This document shows, piece by piece, positions 26,196-34,094 of a stretch of 37,291 nt of DNA. Origin of the DNA: Pseudomarimonas sp964350895 (GTDB lineage: Bacteria > Pseudomonadota > Gammaproteobacteria > Xanthomonadales > Xanthomonadaceae); contig CAYGMG010000024.1 of assembly GCA_964350895.1 (NCBI GenBank), forward strand, positions 1-37,291, in the 5' to 3' direction. Made by a program: the position numbers and the translations under genes. Under the pieces are notes generated by a model. It worked only from the letters and a program-made list of their open reading frames with translations. It did no database searches and was not told the DNA's origin. Positions within the stretch are counted from its first letter, which is position 1; each line of letters begins with the position of its first letter.

Positions 26196-26812
26196 AGCTG
26201 GGGTCCTCGGCGGTGCCTGGCCAGACCATCGATGGTCGCCGCGAGGGCGTTCGCGCCGCAGAACCCGCAGGCCGCGCGCAGCCGGTGCAGCTCGTCGCGC
26301 AGCGCCGCCGGGTGATCGTTCTCGAGCGCTGCCCGGACCCGGCTGCGAACGCCCGGCAGTTCGTCGAGCAGCAGTTTGCGCAGCGTGTTCCTGGCGTCCG
26401 GATCAGGTCCTAGCGAGTGCAGCGCCTGGGCCTCATCCCAGGGCGAGTGCAGTCCCGGGGCAATTTGCGCCACGCAGGCGAGCAGACTGGCAAGACTCAT
26501 TGGCTTGGCAAGGCAGGCGCTGGCGCCCTCGGCAATCCGCTGCGCGGCCAGCGTCTCGGGCAGCTCGGCGCTGACAAGCAGAATCGGAAGGCTGTCGCCA
26601 AGCTGGCGGCGCAGCGCAGGGAGCAGCTCACCGGCGCGGGTCGCGCCGAGTCGGTCATCGAGCACCAGCAGGGCAGTGTCCTCCTGCGCAACCAGTGGGA
26701 ACAGGCCTTCGGCGCCGGCGCGGTGCTGCACCTCGCCGAAGCGGGCAAGCGCGCCGCGCAGGAACTCGGCCGATATCGGGTCGTCCTCGGCGATCACCAC
26801 TCGCTGTTTCAT
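26063..26812 (-). CDS. Response regulator with REC and Hpt domains
   Basis: The 249-residue product has an N-terminal receiver domain with the acidic pair Asp10/Asp11, predicted phosphoacceptor Asp52 (LLVLDDRLG), Ser81 (ILLVSAE) and Lys103 (ACLAKP), all at textbook spacing. After a linker, residues about 140-215 form a histidine phosphotransfer domain with His176 in ELHRLRAACGFCGANALA. There is no DNA-binding output, so it probably relays phosphate to or from a hybrid histidine kinase not present here. The C-terminal 34 or so residues are polar, low-complexity, and read antisense to the end of recO. Confidence 0.85.
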   Translation of the reverse strand: MKQRVVIAEDDPISAEFLRGALARFGEVQHRAGAEGLFPLVAQEDTALLVLDDRLGATRAGELLPALRRQLGDSLPILLVSAELPETLAAQRIAEGASACLAKPMSLASLLACVAQIAPGLHSPWDEAQALHSLGPDPDARNTLRKLLLDELPGVRSRVRAALENDHPAALRDELHRLRAACGFCGANALAATIDGLARHRRGPQLQAFESACEALMGVADEPCGTPPPASPDNSSSRPQQRSGRVPSS

Positions 26813-26862
26813 CGTCGACTCCCGGCTACACTGGACCTCGGATGGTGCGGGGCAGCTCGGTC

Positions 26863-28854
26863 ATGCGCAAGCAGCGCTCGATGTGGAGGTTGATCCAGGC
26901 CTGCGGCGGCGCGGCGCTGGCCGGGTTGCTGTCCATGCCGGTTGCGTCTGCGCCGCACAGCAGCCTTTCGATCGAGCGGCTGTCGAGCGCAGCGCTGCAG
27001 CTGGAATCCATCCAGGCCAGCATCAAGCGCAGCGGCAGCGAGGCCGAGCTCAGCTTGCGCATCGGGCGCCTTCGCGCCGCCGAACTGCAGATTGAGGACG
27101 TCGGCTGGCGCTGTGCGCTGCGCCGTGAAGCTGGGGCCGTGCGCTGCAGCGGACCGCTGCGCTGGCGGGACGGGCCGAAGGGCACCCTGCTGCTGAGCCA
27201 CGACAGCGACTGGCAGGCACGCTGGCGCTCGGGCCAGACGCAAGTGGACGCCGCGGTCGATGCCGCACTGGATGGCCTGAGCCTTGCCTGGCGGCAGCTT
27301 CCGCTTGCCTGGCTGAACGGCCCGGCCGCCGGCAGCCTGCCTGAGGGACTGTCGATCACCGCTGGCGAGGTCAGCGGCAAGGCTTCCGGCGATACCGGCT
27401 TCAGCGCCTGGCGGGGCAGTATCGATCTGCAGGCTGCGGCGCTGGACAGCGTCGATGGTCTGATCGCTGCGGCGGGCATCGACGCCTCGATAGGTTTTCA
27501 CTGGCGGGATACCGACTCCGCTCGCCTTGAGCTCGACATCGAGCTGGCTGCAGGTGAGCTGCTCTATGAGCAGCTGTACGTGCCGCTGGCCGCGGGTTCC
27601 CGCGTCGATCTGGCGCTGGCGTCGATGGACGTCGGCTGGTCGCTGGCCGGGCCGCTGCGGCTGCGTGATCCGGAGGGCGCCGAGCTCAGCCTGGCCTTGC
27701 CGGCAACGTCCGGCGCGGCCGCACCGTGGACGCTGAGCGCCCGGCTGCCGGATCTGGCACGCAGCGGTCCACGCTATCTGGATGGGCCGCTGGCCGCTGC
27801 AGGCTTTTCGGGGGCGGCGTTCGCCGGCGGCCTCGATGTCGATCTATCCGGCGACGGTACTCAGCTGCAAGGCGCAGTCCTGGCGGCGCGCGGGCTGACC
27901 TTCGCTGACCCGCAGGGCGTCGTGGTTCTGAGCGGTCTGGAGGGCGAATTCGCATGGCAGGCCGAAGGTGCCGCGCCGCCCAGCCGCATCGCCTGGCAGG
28001 CCCTCTCCCTGCAGGGCATCGCGCTGGGGCCGGCGACGCTTGCCGGTGCCAGCCGCGACGGCGTTTTCGAAGCCCTGGAGCCGCTCCAGTTCGCGCCCTT
28101 CGCTGGCCGGCTCAGCCTGTTCCCGCTGCGCATTGCTCCGGCGCAGGCGCGTGCCGACTTCGAGGCGCGCATGGACGATATCCGGCTCGCCGCGCTCAGT
28201 GCCCAGCTCGGCTGGCCCGAGTTCGAGGGCCGGGTCTCGGGCAGCCTGCCGGCGGCCTCGTATCGCAACCATGTGCTGAGCAGCGAGGGCAGCCTGGTCG
28301 TCGATGTGTTCGACGGCCAGGTGCAGGTGGGCGCGCTGCGCTGGGAGCGACCGTTCGGCGTCGCGCCGAGTATTGCCGCCGAGGTCGACATCCATGGTCT
28401 CGATCTCGAACCGCTGACCGGCGCCTTCGGCTTCGGCTCGATCACCGGCAGGCTGGATGGCTACGTGCACGGGCTGCGTGTGCTGGATGGCTCGCCGGTG
28501 GCCTTCGATGCCTTCCTGCACACCGACGAGGACTGGAAGGGGCGCAGACGGATCAGCCAGCGTGCGGTGAACAACATCGGCTCGGTCGGCGGTGGCGCAG
28601 CAGCGGGTCTGCAGCAGACCGTGCTCTCGCTGTTCGATACCTTCGGCTACCGGCGCATCGGACTGCGCTGTCGCCTGATCAACAACGTCTGCGAAATGGG
28701 CGGCGTCGAGGATCTGGAGAACGGCTATGTGCTGATCGAGGGGGCCGGCCTGCCCAGGGTGACGGTCAACGGGTATCGGCGCCGGGTCGACTGGCCGGTC
28801 CTGCTCGCGCGGTTGCAGGCTGCCGCCGGCGGCGGTGGGATTAGCGTTGACTGA
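26863..28854 (+). CDS. YdbH-like AsmA/TamB-superfamily envelope protein
   Basis: The 663-residue product has an N-terminal hydrophobic signal (SMWRLIQACGGAALAGLLSM) and a long beta-rich body. Its C-terminal region (GSLVVDVFDGQVQVGALRWE, RRRISQRAVNNIGSVGGGAA, IGLRCRLINNVCEMGGVE) fits my recollection of the YdbH/dicarboxylate-transport family (PF11739). E. coli YdbH is a TamB-like bridge for phospholipid transport to the outer membrane, redundant with TamB and YhdP, and is 879 residues. This one is shorter. The next gene encodes a DUF1318 (YdbL) lipoprotein, which supports the call. ATG 26842 is an alternative start. It is divergent from the response regulator with 50 nt between. Confidence 0.72.
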   Translation: MRKQRSMWRLIQACGGAALAGLLSMPVASAPHSSLSIERLSSAALQLESIQASIKRSGSEAELSLRIGRLRAAELQIEDVGWRCALRREAGAVRCSGPLRWRDGPKGTLLLSHDSDWQARWRSGQTQVDAAVDAALDGLSLAWRQLPLAWLNGPAAGSLPEGLSITAGEVSGKASGDTGFSAWRGSIDLQAAALDSVDGLIAAAGIDASIGFHWRDTDSARLELDIELAAGELLYEQLYVPLAAGSRVDLALASMDVGWSLAGPLRLRDPEGAELSLALPATSGAAAPWTLSARLPDLARSGPRYLDGPLAAAGFSGAAFAGGLDVDLSGDGTQLQGAVLAARGLTFADPQGVVVLSGLEGEFAWQAEGAAPPSRIAWQALSLQGIALGPATLAGASRDGVFEALEPLQFAPFAGRLSLFPLRIAPAQARADFEARMDDIRLAALSAQLGWPEFEGRVSGSLPAASYRNHVLSSEGSLVVDVFDGQVQVGALRWERPFGVAPSIAAEVDIHGLDLEPLTGAFGFGSITGRLDGYVHGLRVLDGSPVAFDAFLHTDEDWKGRRRISQRAVNNIGSVGGGAAAGLQQTVLSLFDTFGYRRIGLRCRLINNVCEMGGVEDLENGYVLIEGAGLPRVTVNGYRRRVDWPVLLARLQAAAGGGGISVD

Positions 28855-28923
28855 ATGACGCGTCCATCGGGACGCGCGCTTCATGCGACACTCCGGCGGT
28901 CTATCCGCAGTCGGAGAACGCTG

Positions 28924-29514
28924 ATGCGCAAGTGGAGTGTGGTGGTTCTGGGCGGTGCGCTGATGGTGCTGTCAGCCTGCGTCACCATCAATGTCTACTT
29001 CCCCGCCGCCGAGGCCGAGCAGGCGGCGCGCGAGTTTGTCGACAAGGTGATCGGGCCGGCCGAAGCCGGGCAGCGCGAGACGCCGCCGGCCGAGCGCGCC
29101 GACAAGCCGCCCTCGCTTGGCTTGCTGGGTTTCCTGATCAGCGACGCCCACGCCCAGGGCGCCGACATCAATCTCAAGACTCCGGCGATCCAGGCGATCC
29201 AGCAGCGCATGGCCGAGCGCTTCCAGGCACAGCTGGCGCCGGCCTTCGGCGCCGGTGCGCTGGGCTTTGGCAACGATGGCCTGATCGTGCTGCGCGATGC
29301 CTCCAAGGTCGGACTGCGCGAGCGCGCTGCGCTCAATGCGGCTCTGGCCGAGGACAACCGTGATCGCAATGCCCTGTATCGGGAGATCGCGGTCGCCAAC
29401 GGCCACCCGGAATGGGAGGGCCAGATCCGCGAGACCTTTGCCCGGCAGTGGATCGCCAGCGCGCGCAGCGGCTGGTGGTATCAGGACGCCTCGGGCAACT
29501 GGCAGCAGCGCTGA
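28924..29514 (+). CDS. DUF1318 (YdbL family) lipoprotein
   Basis: The 196-residue product is a predicted lipoprotein: its signal peptide ends in a lipobox with Cys19 (VLSACVTINVYFP). The C-terminal half matches the DUF1318/YdbL domain (ASKVGLRERAALNAALAEDN, RDRNALYREIAVANGHPE). In E. coli, YdbL is a soluble periplasmic protein and the lipoprotein is a separate gene, ynbE, between ydbH and ydbL. Here no ynbE-sized frame is visible between the two, and the lipidated N-terminus may stand in for it. ATG 28924 has GGAGAA upstream. A leader ATG at 28855 directly follows the ydbH-like stop. Confidence 0.85.
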   Translation: MRKWSVVVLGGALMVLSACVTINVYFPAAEAEQAAREFVDKVIGPAEAGQRETPPAERADKPPSLGLLGFLISDAHAQGADINLKTPAIQAIQQRMAERFQAQLAPAFGAGALGFGNDGLIVLRDASKVGLRERAALNAALAEDNRDRNALYREIAVANGHPEWEGQIRETFARQWIASARSGWWYQDASGNWQQR

Positions 29515-29524
29515 GCCAGCGTAT

Positions 29525-29542
29525 CTGCGACAATTCGCGCCC
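29525..29542 (+). promoter_or_regulatory. Conserved CTGCGAMAATTCGCGCCC motif before rlmD
   Basis: CTGCGACAATTCGCGCCC lies 24 nt before the chosen rlmD start. The same 18-mer, with one difference, lies before tldD at 35678. The embedded GACAAT could be a -10 box, and GCGA...TCGC forms a short inverted repeat. Function is inference. Confidence 0.4.
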
Positions 29543-29566
29543 TTTGCAGTGGCCAGGACGGTGGGC

Positions 29567-30871
29567 GTGGGGCGCGAAGTAGAGATCGAGATCCAGGACC
29601 TGAGCCACGATGGCCGTGGCGTAGGCCGGCTGGATGGCAAGGCGGTGTTCGTCGCCGGGGCGCTGCCTGGCGAACGGGTCCGCGCCAACCTGACCACGCG
29701 CAAGCGGCACTTCGATGAGGCACGCACCCTGGAAGTGCTGCAGGCCTCGGACCTGCGCGTGGAGCCGCGCTGCGCTGCGTTCGGACTGTGCGGCGGCTGC
29801 GCGCTGCAGCATCTTGATCCGGCGGAGCAGATCGCTGCCAAGCAGCGCGTGCTGCTGGAGAATCTCGAGCGAATCGGTCACGTCGAACCGGAATCGATAC
29901 TCGAACCGCTCACCGACTCGCCCTGGGGCTACCGGCGCAAGGCCCGGCTCGGGGTCAAGTTCGTGCGCAAGAAGGATCGCGTCCTGGTCGGCTTCCGCGA
30001 GGCCGCCGACCCGCGCTTCATTGCCGACTGCCAGCGCTGCGAGGTGCTGGTGCCCGAAGTCGGTGAGCGCCTTGCAGAGCTGGCCGAGCTGGTCTCCCAG
30101 CTGAGCATCCGCGAGCAGCTGCCACAGATCGAGGTCGCCGCCGGCGACAACCAGACCGCCCTGGTGCTGCGTCATCTGCAGCCGCTGACCGAGGACGACC
30201 GCCAGCTGCTTGCCGCGTTCGCCCAGCGCAGCGGACTGGCGATCTTCCTCCAGCCGGGCGGCAACGATTCGATCCAGCCGCTGGATCCGGAGCAGTTGCC
30301 ACTGCGCTTCGCGCTCGACGACGGTGCCCTTAGCCTTGAGTTTCGCCCGCTGGATTTCGTCCAGGTCAATGCCGGGATGAACCACCGGATGATCGCCCTG
30401 GCGCTGGAGCTGCTGCAGCTGGCGCCGGAGCACCGGGTGCTCGACCTGTTCTGCGGGCTCGGCAATTTCACCCTGCCGATCGCCCGGCGCGTGGCGAGCG
30501 TGGTCGGCGTGGAAGGCGAGGCTGGCCTGGTCCAGCGCGCCCGCGACAACGCTGCGCGCAACACCATCCATAACGCACAGTTCCACGCAGCGGACCTGGC
30601 CAAGCCGCTGGCCGGCGCCGAGTGGCTGGCTGCCGATTACGACCGCCTGCTGCTCGACCCGCCGCGCACCGGTGCCGACGGCATCATCGCCCAGCTGCCG
30701 CTGGCGCGCATTCCGCGGCTGGTCTACGTGTCCTGCCACCCGGGCTCGTTGGCCCGCGATGCGGGCATCCTGGTCCGCGAGCATGGCTACCGCTTGCTCA
30801 AGGCCGGAGTGATGGACATGTTCCCGCACACCGCGCATGTTGAAAGCATCGCCGTTTTCGAGCGCGTCTGA
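29567..30871 (+). CDS. rlmD: 23S rRNA (uracil1939-C5)-methyltransferase RlmD
   Basis: With GTG 29567 the product is 434 residues (E. coli RlmD 433); AGGA lies 8 nt upstream, while GTG 29561 and 29549 are also open. An N-terminal TRAM domain (EVEIEIQDLSHDGRGVGRLD) precedes iron-sulfur cluster cysteines Cys69, Cys75 and Cys78 (RCAAFGLCGGCALQHL), with a fourth in CQRC. The methyltransferase domain follows (VLDLFCGLGNFTLPIA, LLLDPPRTGA) with catalytic Cys390 in VYVSCHPGSLARD. It methylates U1939 of 23S rRNA. The next gene starts one base after its stop. Confidence 0.96.
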   Translation: MGREVEIEIQDLSHDGRGVGRLDGKAVFVAGALPGERVRANLTTRKRHFDEARTLEVLQASDLRVEPRCAAFGLCGGCALQHLDPAEQIAAKQRVLLENLERIGHVEPESILEPLTDSPWGYRRKARLGVKFVRKKDRVLVGFREAADPRFIADCQRCEVLVPEVGERLAELAELVSQLSIREQLPQIEVAAGDNQTALVLRHLQPLTEDDRQLLAAFAQRSGLAIFLQPGGNDSIQPLDPEQLPLRFALDDGALSLEFRPLDFVQVNAGMNHRMIALALELLQLAPEHRVLDLFCGLGNFTLPIARRVASVVGVEGEAGLVQRARDNAARNTIHNAQFHAADLAKPLAGAEWLAADYDRLLLDPPRTGADGIIAQLPLARIPRLVYVSCHPGSLARDAGILVREHGYRLLKAGVMDMFPHTAHVESIAVFERV

Positions 30872-30872
30872 G

Positions 30873-31361
30873 ATGGGCGTCGAGATCGAACGCAAGTTCC
30901 TGCTCGCAAGCGATGCCTGGCGCGCCGCGGTGGAGCGCAGCGAGCGCATGGACCAGGGTTACCTGGGTGGCGAGCGCGCCTCGGTGCGGGTACGTATTGC
31001 CGGTTCCGGCGCGTTTCTGAACATCAAGTCCCAGCAGCGCGGCACCACCCGCCTGGAGTTCGAGTATCCGCTTCCGCTGGATGACGCCCGGCAGATGCTC
31101 GACGCGCTGGCCATGCCCGGTCGGATTGCCAAGCAGCGTCACTACGTCAGCCATGCCGGCCATCTGTGGGAGATCGACGAGTTCGAAGCCGAGAACGCTG
31201 GACTCGTTGTCGCCGAGATCGAGCTGGCGTCCGAGGACGAGCGCTTCGAGCGCCCGGACTGGCTGGGCAAGGAAGTCACCGACGATCTTCGCTACTACAA
31301 CGCGGCCCTCGCCCAGCAACCCTATTGCAGCTGGGCCGGCGCGCCGGACAAGGAGGGCTGA
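30873..31361 (+). CDS. CYTH domain protein (triphosphatase-like)
   Basis: The 162-residue protein is a single CYTH domain: the signature GVEIERKFLL at residues 2-11, basic strands (RASVRVRIAGSG, FLNIKSQQRG, KQRHYV) and acidic strands (LWEIDEFEAENAGLVVAEIE) form the metal-phosphate tunnel. It ends in the usual DDLRYYNAALAQQPY. Short bacterial members are typically inorganic triphosphatases rather than adenylate cyclases; that choice is inference. It is packed one base after rlmD and directly before nagZ. Confidence 0.92.
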   Translation: MGVEIERKFLLASDAWRAAVERSERMDQGYLGGERASVRVRIAGSGAFLNIKSQQRGTTRLEFEYPLPLDDARQMLDALAMPGRIAKQRHYVSHAGHLWEIDEFEAENAGLVVAEIELASEDERFERPDWLGKEVTDDLRYYNAALAQQPYCSWAGAPDKEG

Positions 31362-32369
31362 GTGCTGATCATCGGCATCGCCGGCAAGACGCTGGCTGAT
31401 TCGGAGCGCGCGTGGCTGGCGCATCCCGCGGTATCCGGGGTGATTCTGTTCTCGCGAAATTTTGCCTCGCGCAGCCAGCTGATCGAGCTGGTGGCCAGCC
31501 TGCGCGCCGCCGCGCCGCGGCCGATCGTGATCTGCGTCGATCAGGAAGGCGGTCGGGTCCAGCGTTTCCGCGACGGCTTTGTCGCCCTGCCGGCGCTGGC
31601 CCAGCTCGAGCAGGCCGGCGAGTCCGCTGTGCTCGCCGAGCAGCACGCCTTCCTGATGGCCAGCGAAGTGTTGGCCTGCGATGTCGACCTCAGCTTTGCC
31701 CCGGTGGTTGACCTGGCGCGCGGCAATCTCGCCATCGGCGACCGCGCGCTGTCCGCCGAGCCGCGCGAGGTCGCAAGGCTCGGACTTGCCTACCTGCGTG
31801 GAATGCGCGCAGCGGGCATGGCGGCGACGCTCAAGCATTTTCCCGGCCACGGCTCGGTGCGCGAGGACACCCATTTCGATGAGGCGGTCGACCCGCGTTC
31901 GCTTGCGGACCTGCTGGCGGCCGATCTGGTTCCGTTCAAGGTCGGCATCGAGGCCGGCGCCGAGGCGGTGATGCTGGCGCATGTCACCTATCCGGCGGTC
32001 GATGCCCTGCCGGCCGGCTACTCGCGGCGCTGGATCCAGGACATCCTGCGCGAGCAGCTCGGGTTTGCCGGCGTGGTCATCAGTGATGACATCGGCATGG
32101 CTGCGGCCGAGTCGGCCGGGGGCATCGGCGCGCGCCTGCAGGCCCATCTGGCCGCCGGCTGCGACATCGTGCTGGTGTGCACGCCGTCCCTTGTTGCAGA
32201 GGCCTTGGCGGCGCTTCCGGACGATGCGCGCGCCAGCAGCGAGACCATTGCGCGGCTGGCCGCTCGACGCCGTCATGATTGGCTGACCCTGGCCGCCGAT
32301 CCCGACTATCTGCGCGCCCGTGATGCCCTGCGTCCGCTGGCTGCGACCATCCAGGAGGGCGCTACGTGA
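31362..32369 (+). CDS. nagZ: Beta-N-acetylhexosaminidase NagZ
   Basis: This 335-residue family 3 glycosidase has VICVDQEGGRVQRFRDGF, KHFPGHGSVREDTHFD (including the catalytic His loop) and the nucleophile region VVISDDIGMAA. It removes GlcNAc from cytosolic GlcNAc-anhydromuropeptides in peptidoglycan recycling, which also generates inducers of AmpC beta-lactamase in species that have it. The start is GTG 31362, immediately after the CYTH stop, and the stop overlaps the hpt start (GTGA). No signal peptide is seen, as expected for the cytosolic enzyme. Confidence 0.96.
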   Translation: MLIIGIAGKTLADSERAWLAHPAVSGVILFSRNFASRSQLIELVASLRAAAPRPIVICVDQEGGRVQRFRDGFVALPALAQLEQAGESAVLAEQHAFLMASEVLACDVDLSFAPVVDLARGNLAIGDRALSAEPREVARLGLAYLRGMRAAGMAATLKHFPGHGSVREDTHFDEAVDPRSLADLLAADLVPFKVGIEAGAEAVMLAHVTYPAVDALPAGYSRRWIQDILREQLGFAGVVISDDIGMAAAESAGGIGARLQAHLAAGCDIVLVCTPSLVAEALAALPDDARASSETIARLAARRRHDWLTLAADPDYLRARDALRPLAATIQEGAT

Positions 32370-32914
32370 ACACCTCGATTCCTCAACTCGATGCGGCACT
32401 GGCCACGGCCAGCGTGGTCCATGGGCGCAGCGCGATCCAGGCCGCAACGCGGCGGATGGCGGCCGAGATCAAGAGCGATCTCGACGGTCAGCGACCGCTG
32501 TTCCTGACCATCATGCACGGCGGCATGCTGTTCGCTTCCGAGCTCTCGCTGGAGCTTGGTTTCGACGTCGAGTTCGACTACCTGCATGCGACCCGCTACC
32601 GCGGCGCCACCAGCGGCAGCGAGCTGCATTGGCTGCGCCGCCCGGAGCGCGAGATGGCCGGTCGCGCCGTGCTGCTGGTCGATGACATCCTCGACGAAGG
32701 CCCGACCGTGGTCGCGGTACGCAACTGGTGCCGCGAGCAGGGTGCGGCTAGCGTGCGCATCGCGGTGATGTGCTGGAAGCGCCATGGACGCGGCGTGCCC
32801 GGCCTGAGCCCGGACTATTGGGGGCTAGAAGTGCCCGACCGCTACGTGTTCGGCTACGGCATGGATTTCCACGAGCAGGGTCGCAACCTGCCGGCGATCT
32901 ACGCCCTGCCGTGA
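32366..32914 (+). CDS. hpt: Hypoxanthine(-guanine) phosphoribosyltransferase
   Basis: The 182-residue type I phosphoribosyltransferase carries the PRPP-binding motif VLLVDDILDEGPTVVAV, the loop TIMHGGMLFASELS and the DYLHATRYRG flexible region typical of hypoxanthine-guanine enzymes. The C-terminal WGLEVPDRYVFGYGMDF holds the purine-binding Phe/Tyr and Asp. It converts hypoxanthine (and perhaps guanine) plus PRPP to the nucleotide. The start is GTG 32366, coupled to nagZ by GTGA overlap. The next gene, an MTAP/PNP phosphorylase, may supply its hypoxanthine. Confidence 0.94.
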   Translation: MNTSIPQLDAALATASVVHGRSAIQAATRRMAAEIKSDLDGQRPLFLTIMHGGMLFASELSLELGFDVEFDYLHATRYRGATSGSELHWLRRPEREMAGRAVLLVDDILDEGPTVVAVRNWCREQGAASVRIAVMCWKRHGRGVPGLSPDYWGLEVPDRYVFGYGMDFHEQGRNLPAIYALP

Positions 32915-32950
32915 CCCGACCCAACAACTGAGTGCCTGAGCGGAGCGAGC

Positions 32951-33709
32951 ATGCAGCCCATCGACCTTGCGATCATCGGCGGCACCGGCCTGTACCGGCT
33001 GGCCGGCCTGGAATCGGTCCAGGAAGCCTCCCTGCCAACCCCTTTCGGGCATGCCTCTGCGCCGGCCCGCATCGGCAAGCTGGCTGGCCGCAGCGTGGCC
33101 TTCCTGGCCCGTCATGGCGAGGCGCATTCGGTGGCGCCGCACCGGATCAACTACCGCGCCAACCTGCACATGCTGCACGCGCTGGGCGCCCGCGAGGTGC
33201 TGGCGTTGAACACGGTCGGCGGGATCACTTCGCGATTCGCGCCGCGCGCGCTCGGGGCGCCCGAGCAGATCATCGACTACACCTGGGGCCGCGAATCGAC
33301 CTTCTGTGACGCGCCAGGCGCCGCGGTCGAGCACGCCGAGTTCGCCGAGCCCTACGATGCCGGCCTGCGCGGCAGGCTGCTGGCGGCAGCTGAAGCTGCC
33401 GGTGTCGAAGTGGTTGACGGCGGCTGCTACGCCGCTACACAGGGTCCGCGTCTGGAATCACGCGCCGAGATCAGCCGGCTGCGCCGCGACGGCTGCGACG
33501 TGGTCGGCATGACCGGAATGCCCGAGGCGGCCCTGGCCCGCGAACTGGGCCTTGCCTATGCCAGCCTGGTGATCGTCGCCAACTGGGCGGCGGGCTGTGA
33601 TCCGCTCGGCCGCCATGCGCCGCCGATCACCATGGGCGAGGTCCTCGGCAACGTCGAGGCCGCCAGCGCCCTGCTGCCCTCGCTGATCGAGACCCTGCTC
33701 GGCGGCTGA
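32951..33709 (+). CDS. S-methyl-5'-thioinosine phosphorylase (MTAP/PNP family)
   Basis: The 252-residue protein belongs to the trimeric purine nucleoside phosphorylase class: LAIIGGTGLYRLAGLE, phosphate-binding RHGEAHSVAPHRINYRAN, NTVGGIT, ATQGPRLESRAEI and VGMTGMPEAALARELGL. The base-contacting residue lies in IVANWAAGCDP, where an Asn, rather than the Asp of adenine-specific MTAP, suggests a 6-oxopurine. The P. aeruginosa homologue PA3004, next to nagZ, is a methylthioinosine phosphorylase, which supports this choice. It would yield hypoxanthine for the hpt product encoded 36 nt upstream. A GAGCGGAGCGAGC site precedes the ATG. Confidence 0.88.
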   Translation: MQPIDLAIIGGTGLYRLAGLESVQEASLPTPFGHASAPARIGKLAGRSVAFLARHGEAHSVAPHRINYRANLHMLHALGAREVLALNTVGGITSRFAPRALGAPEQIIDYTWGRESTFCDAPGAAVEHAEFAEPYDAGLRGRLLAAAEAAGVEVVDGGCYAATQGPRLESRAEISRLRRDGCDVVGMTGMPEAALARELGLAYASLVIVANWAAGCDPLGRHAPPITMGEVLGNVEAASALLPSLIETLLGG

Positions 33710-33771
33710 TCCGGCTTGTCCGCTGCGGGCTTGGAGTGAGCGAGTGGCAGCGGCGCATTGGACCGCAATTT

Positions 33772-33907
33772 TGCCGTTCGCAGGGCAATCCGGCGAGCTG
33801 TTGTGGGAGCGGATCGTACCTCCGCGACCGCAGCGCTACAGGCTTGCCACCGACTGCGGCCAGGCTGAGGCTCCGCGGTCGCGGATACGATCCGCTCCCA
33901 CAGAAAG
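33772..33907. repeat. Intergenic palindromic repeat, copy 2 (inverted relative to copy 1)
   Basis: TGTGGGAGCGGATCGTAC starts near 33802 and GGATACGATCCGCTCCCACA ends near 33902. Together with the outer TGCCGTTCGCAGGGCAATCC this is the reverse complement of 21-154, with small differences; one arm has CTCCGC where copy 1 has TCCGC. It sits downstream of the methylthioinosine phosphorylase gene. The remaining 33908-34094 of the 385-nt gap has no gene that I can support. Confidence 0.8.
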
Positions 33908-34094
33908 GCGTACCGTCCGAACGCTCGTATCGAACGTTGGGGCGCCCATCCGGCCTCCAAGACCCGCCCCACGCGAACGGCAGCATTGCGCCCGAATCGG
34001 TCCGCCACGAAGCGCATTCCTGGGCGCTTTCCGCTCCGATTGTCGTCGATTCTCCCGGCTAAGAAGGACAGCCGCGCGGCGCTTTGTGCTGAAC

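Noticed and set aside
29333..30949. 538-codon minus-strand frame opposite rlmD
   Set aside because: rlmD has all catalytic and cluster residues on the plus strand; the antisense product shows no domain.
30798..32447. 549-codon minus-strand frame opposite the CYTH and nagZ genes
   Set aside because: It spans several confidently assigned plus-strand genes with conserved motifs; its composition is that of an antisense shadow.
33908..34094. Possible small gene in the gap after the second repeat copy
   Set aside because: The open frames here run into the repeat or into shadow frames of the radical SAM gene, and none has a start with a ribosome-binding site or a recognisable product.
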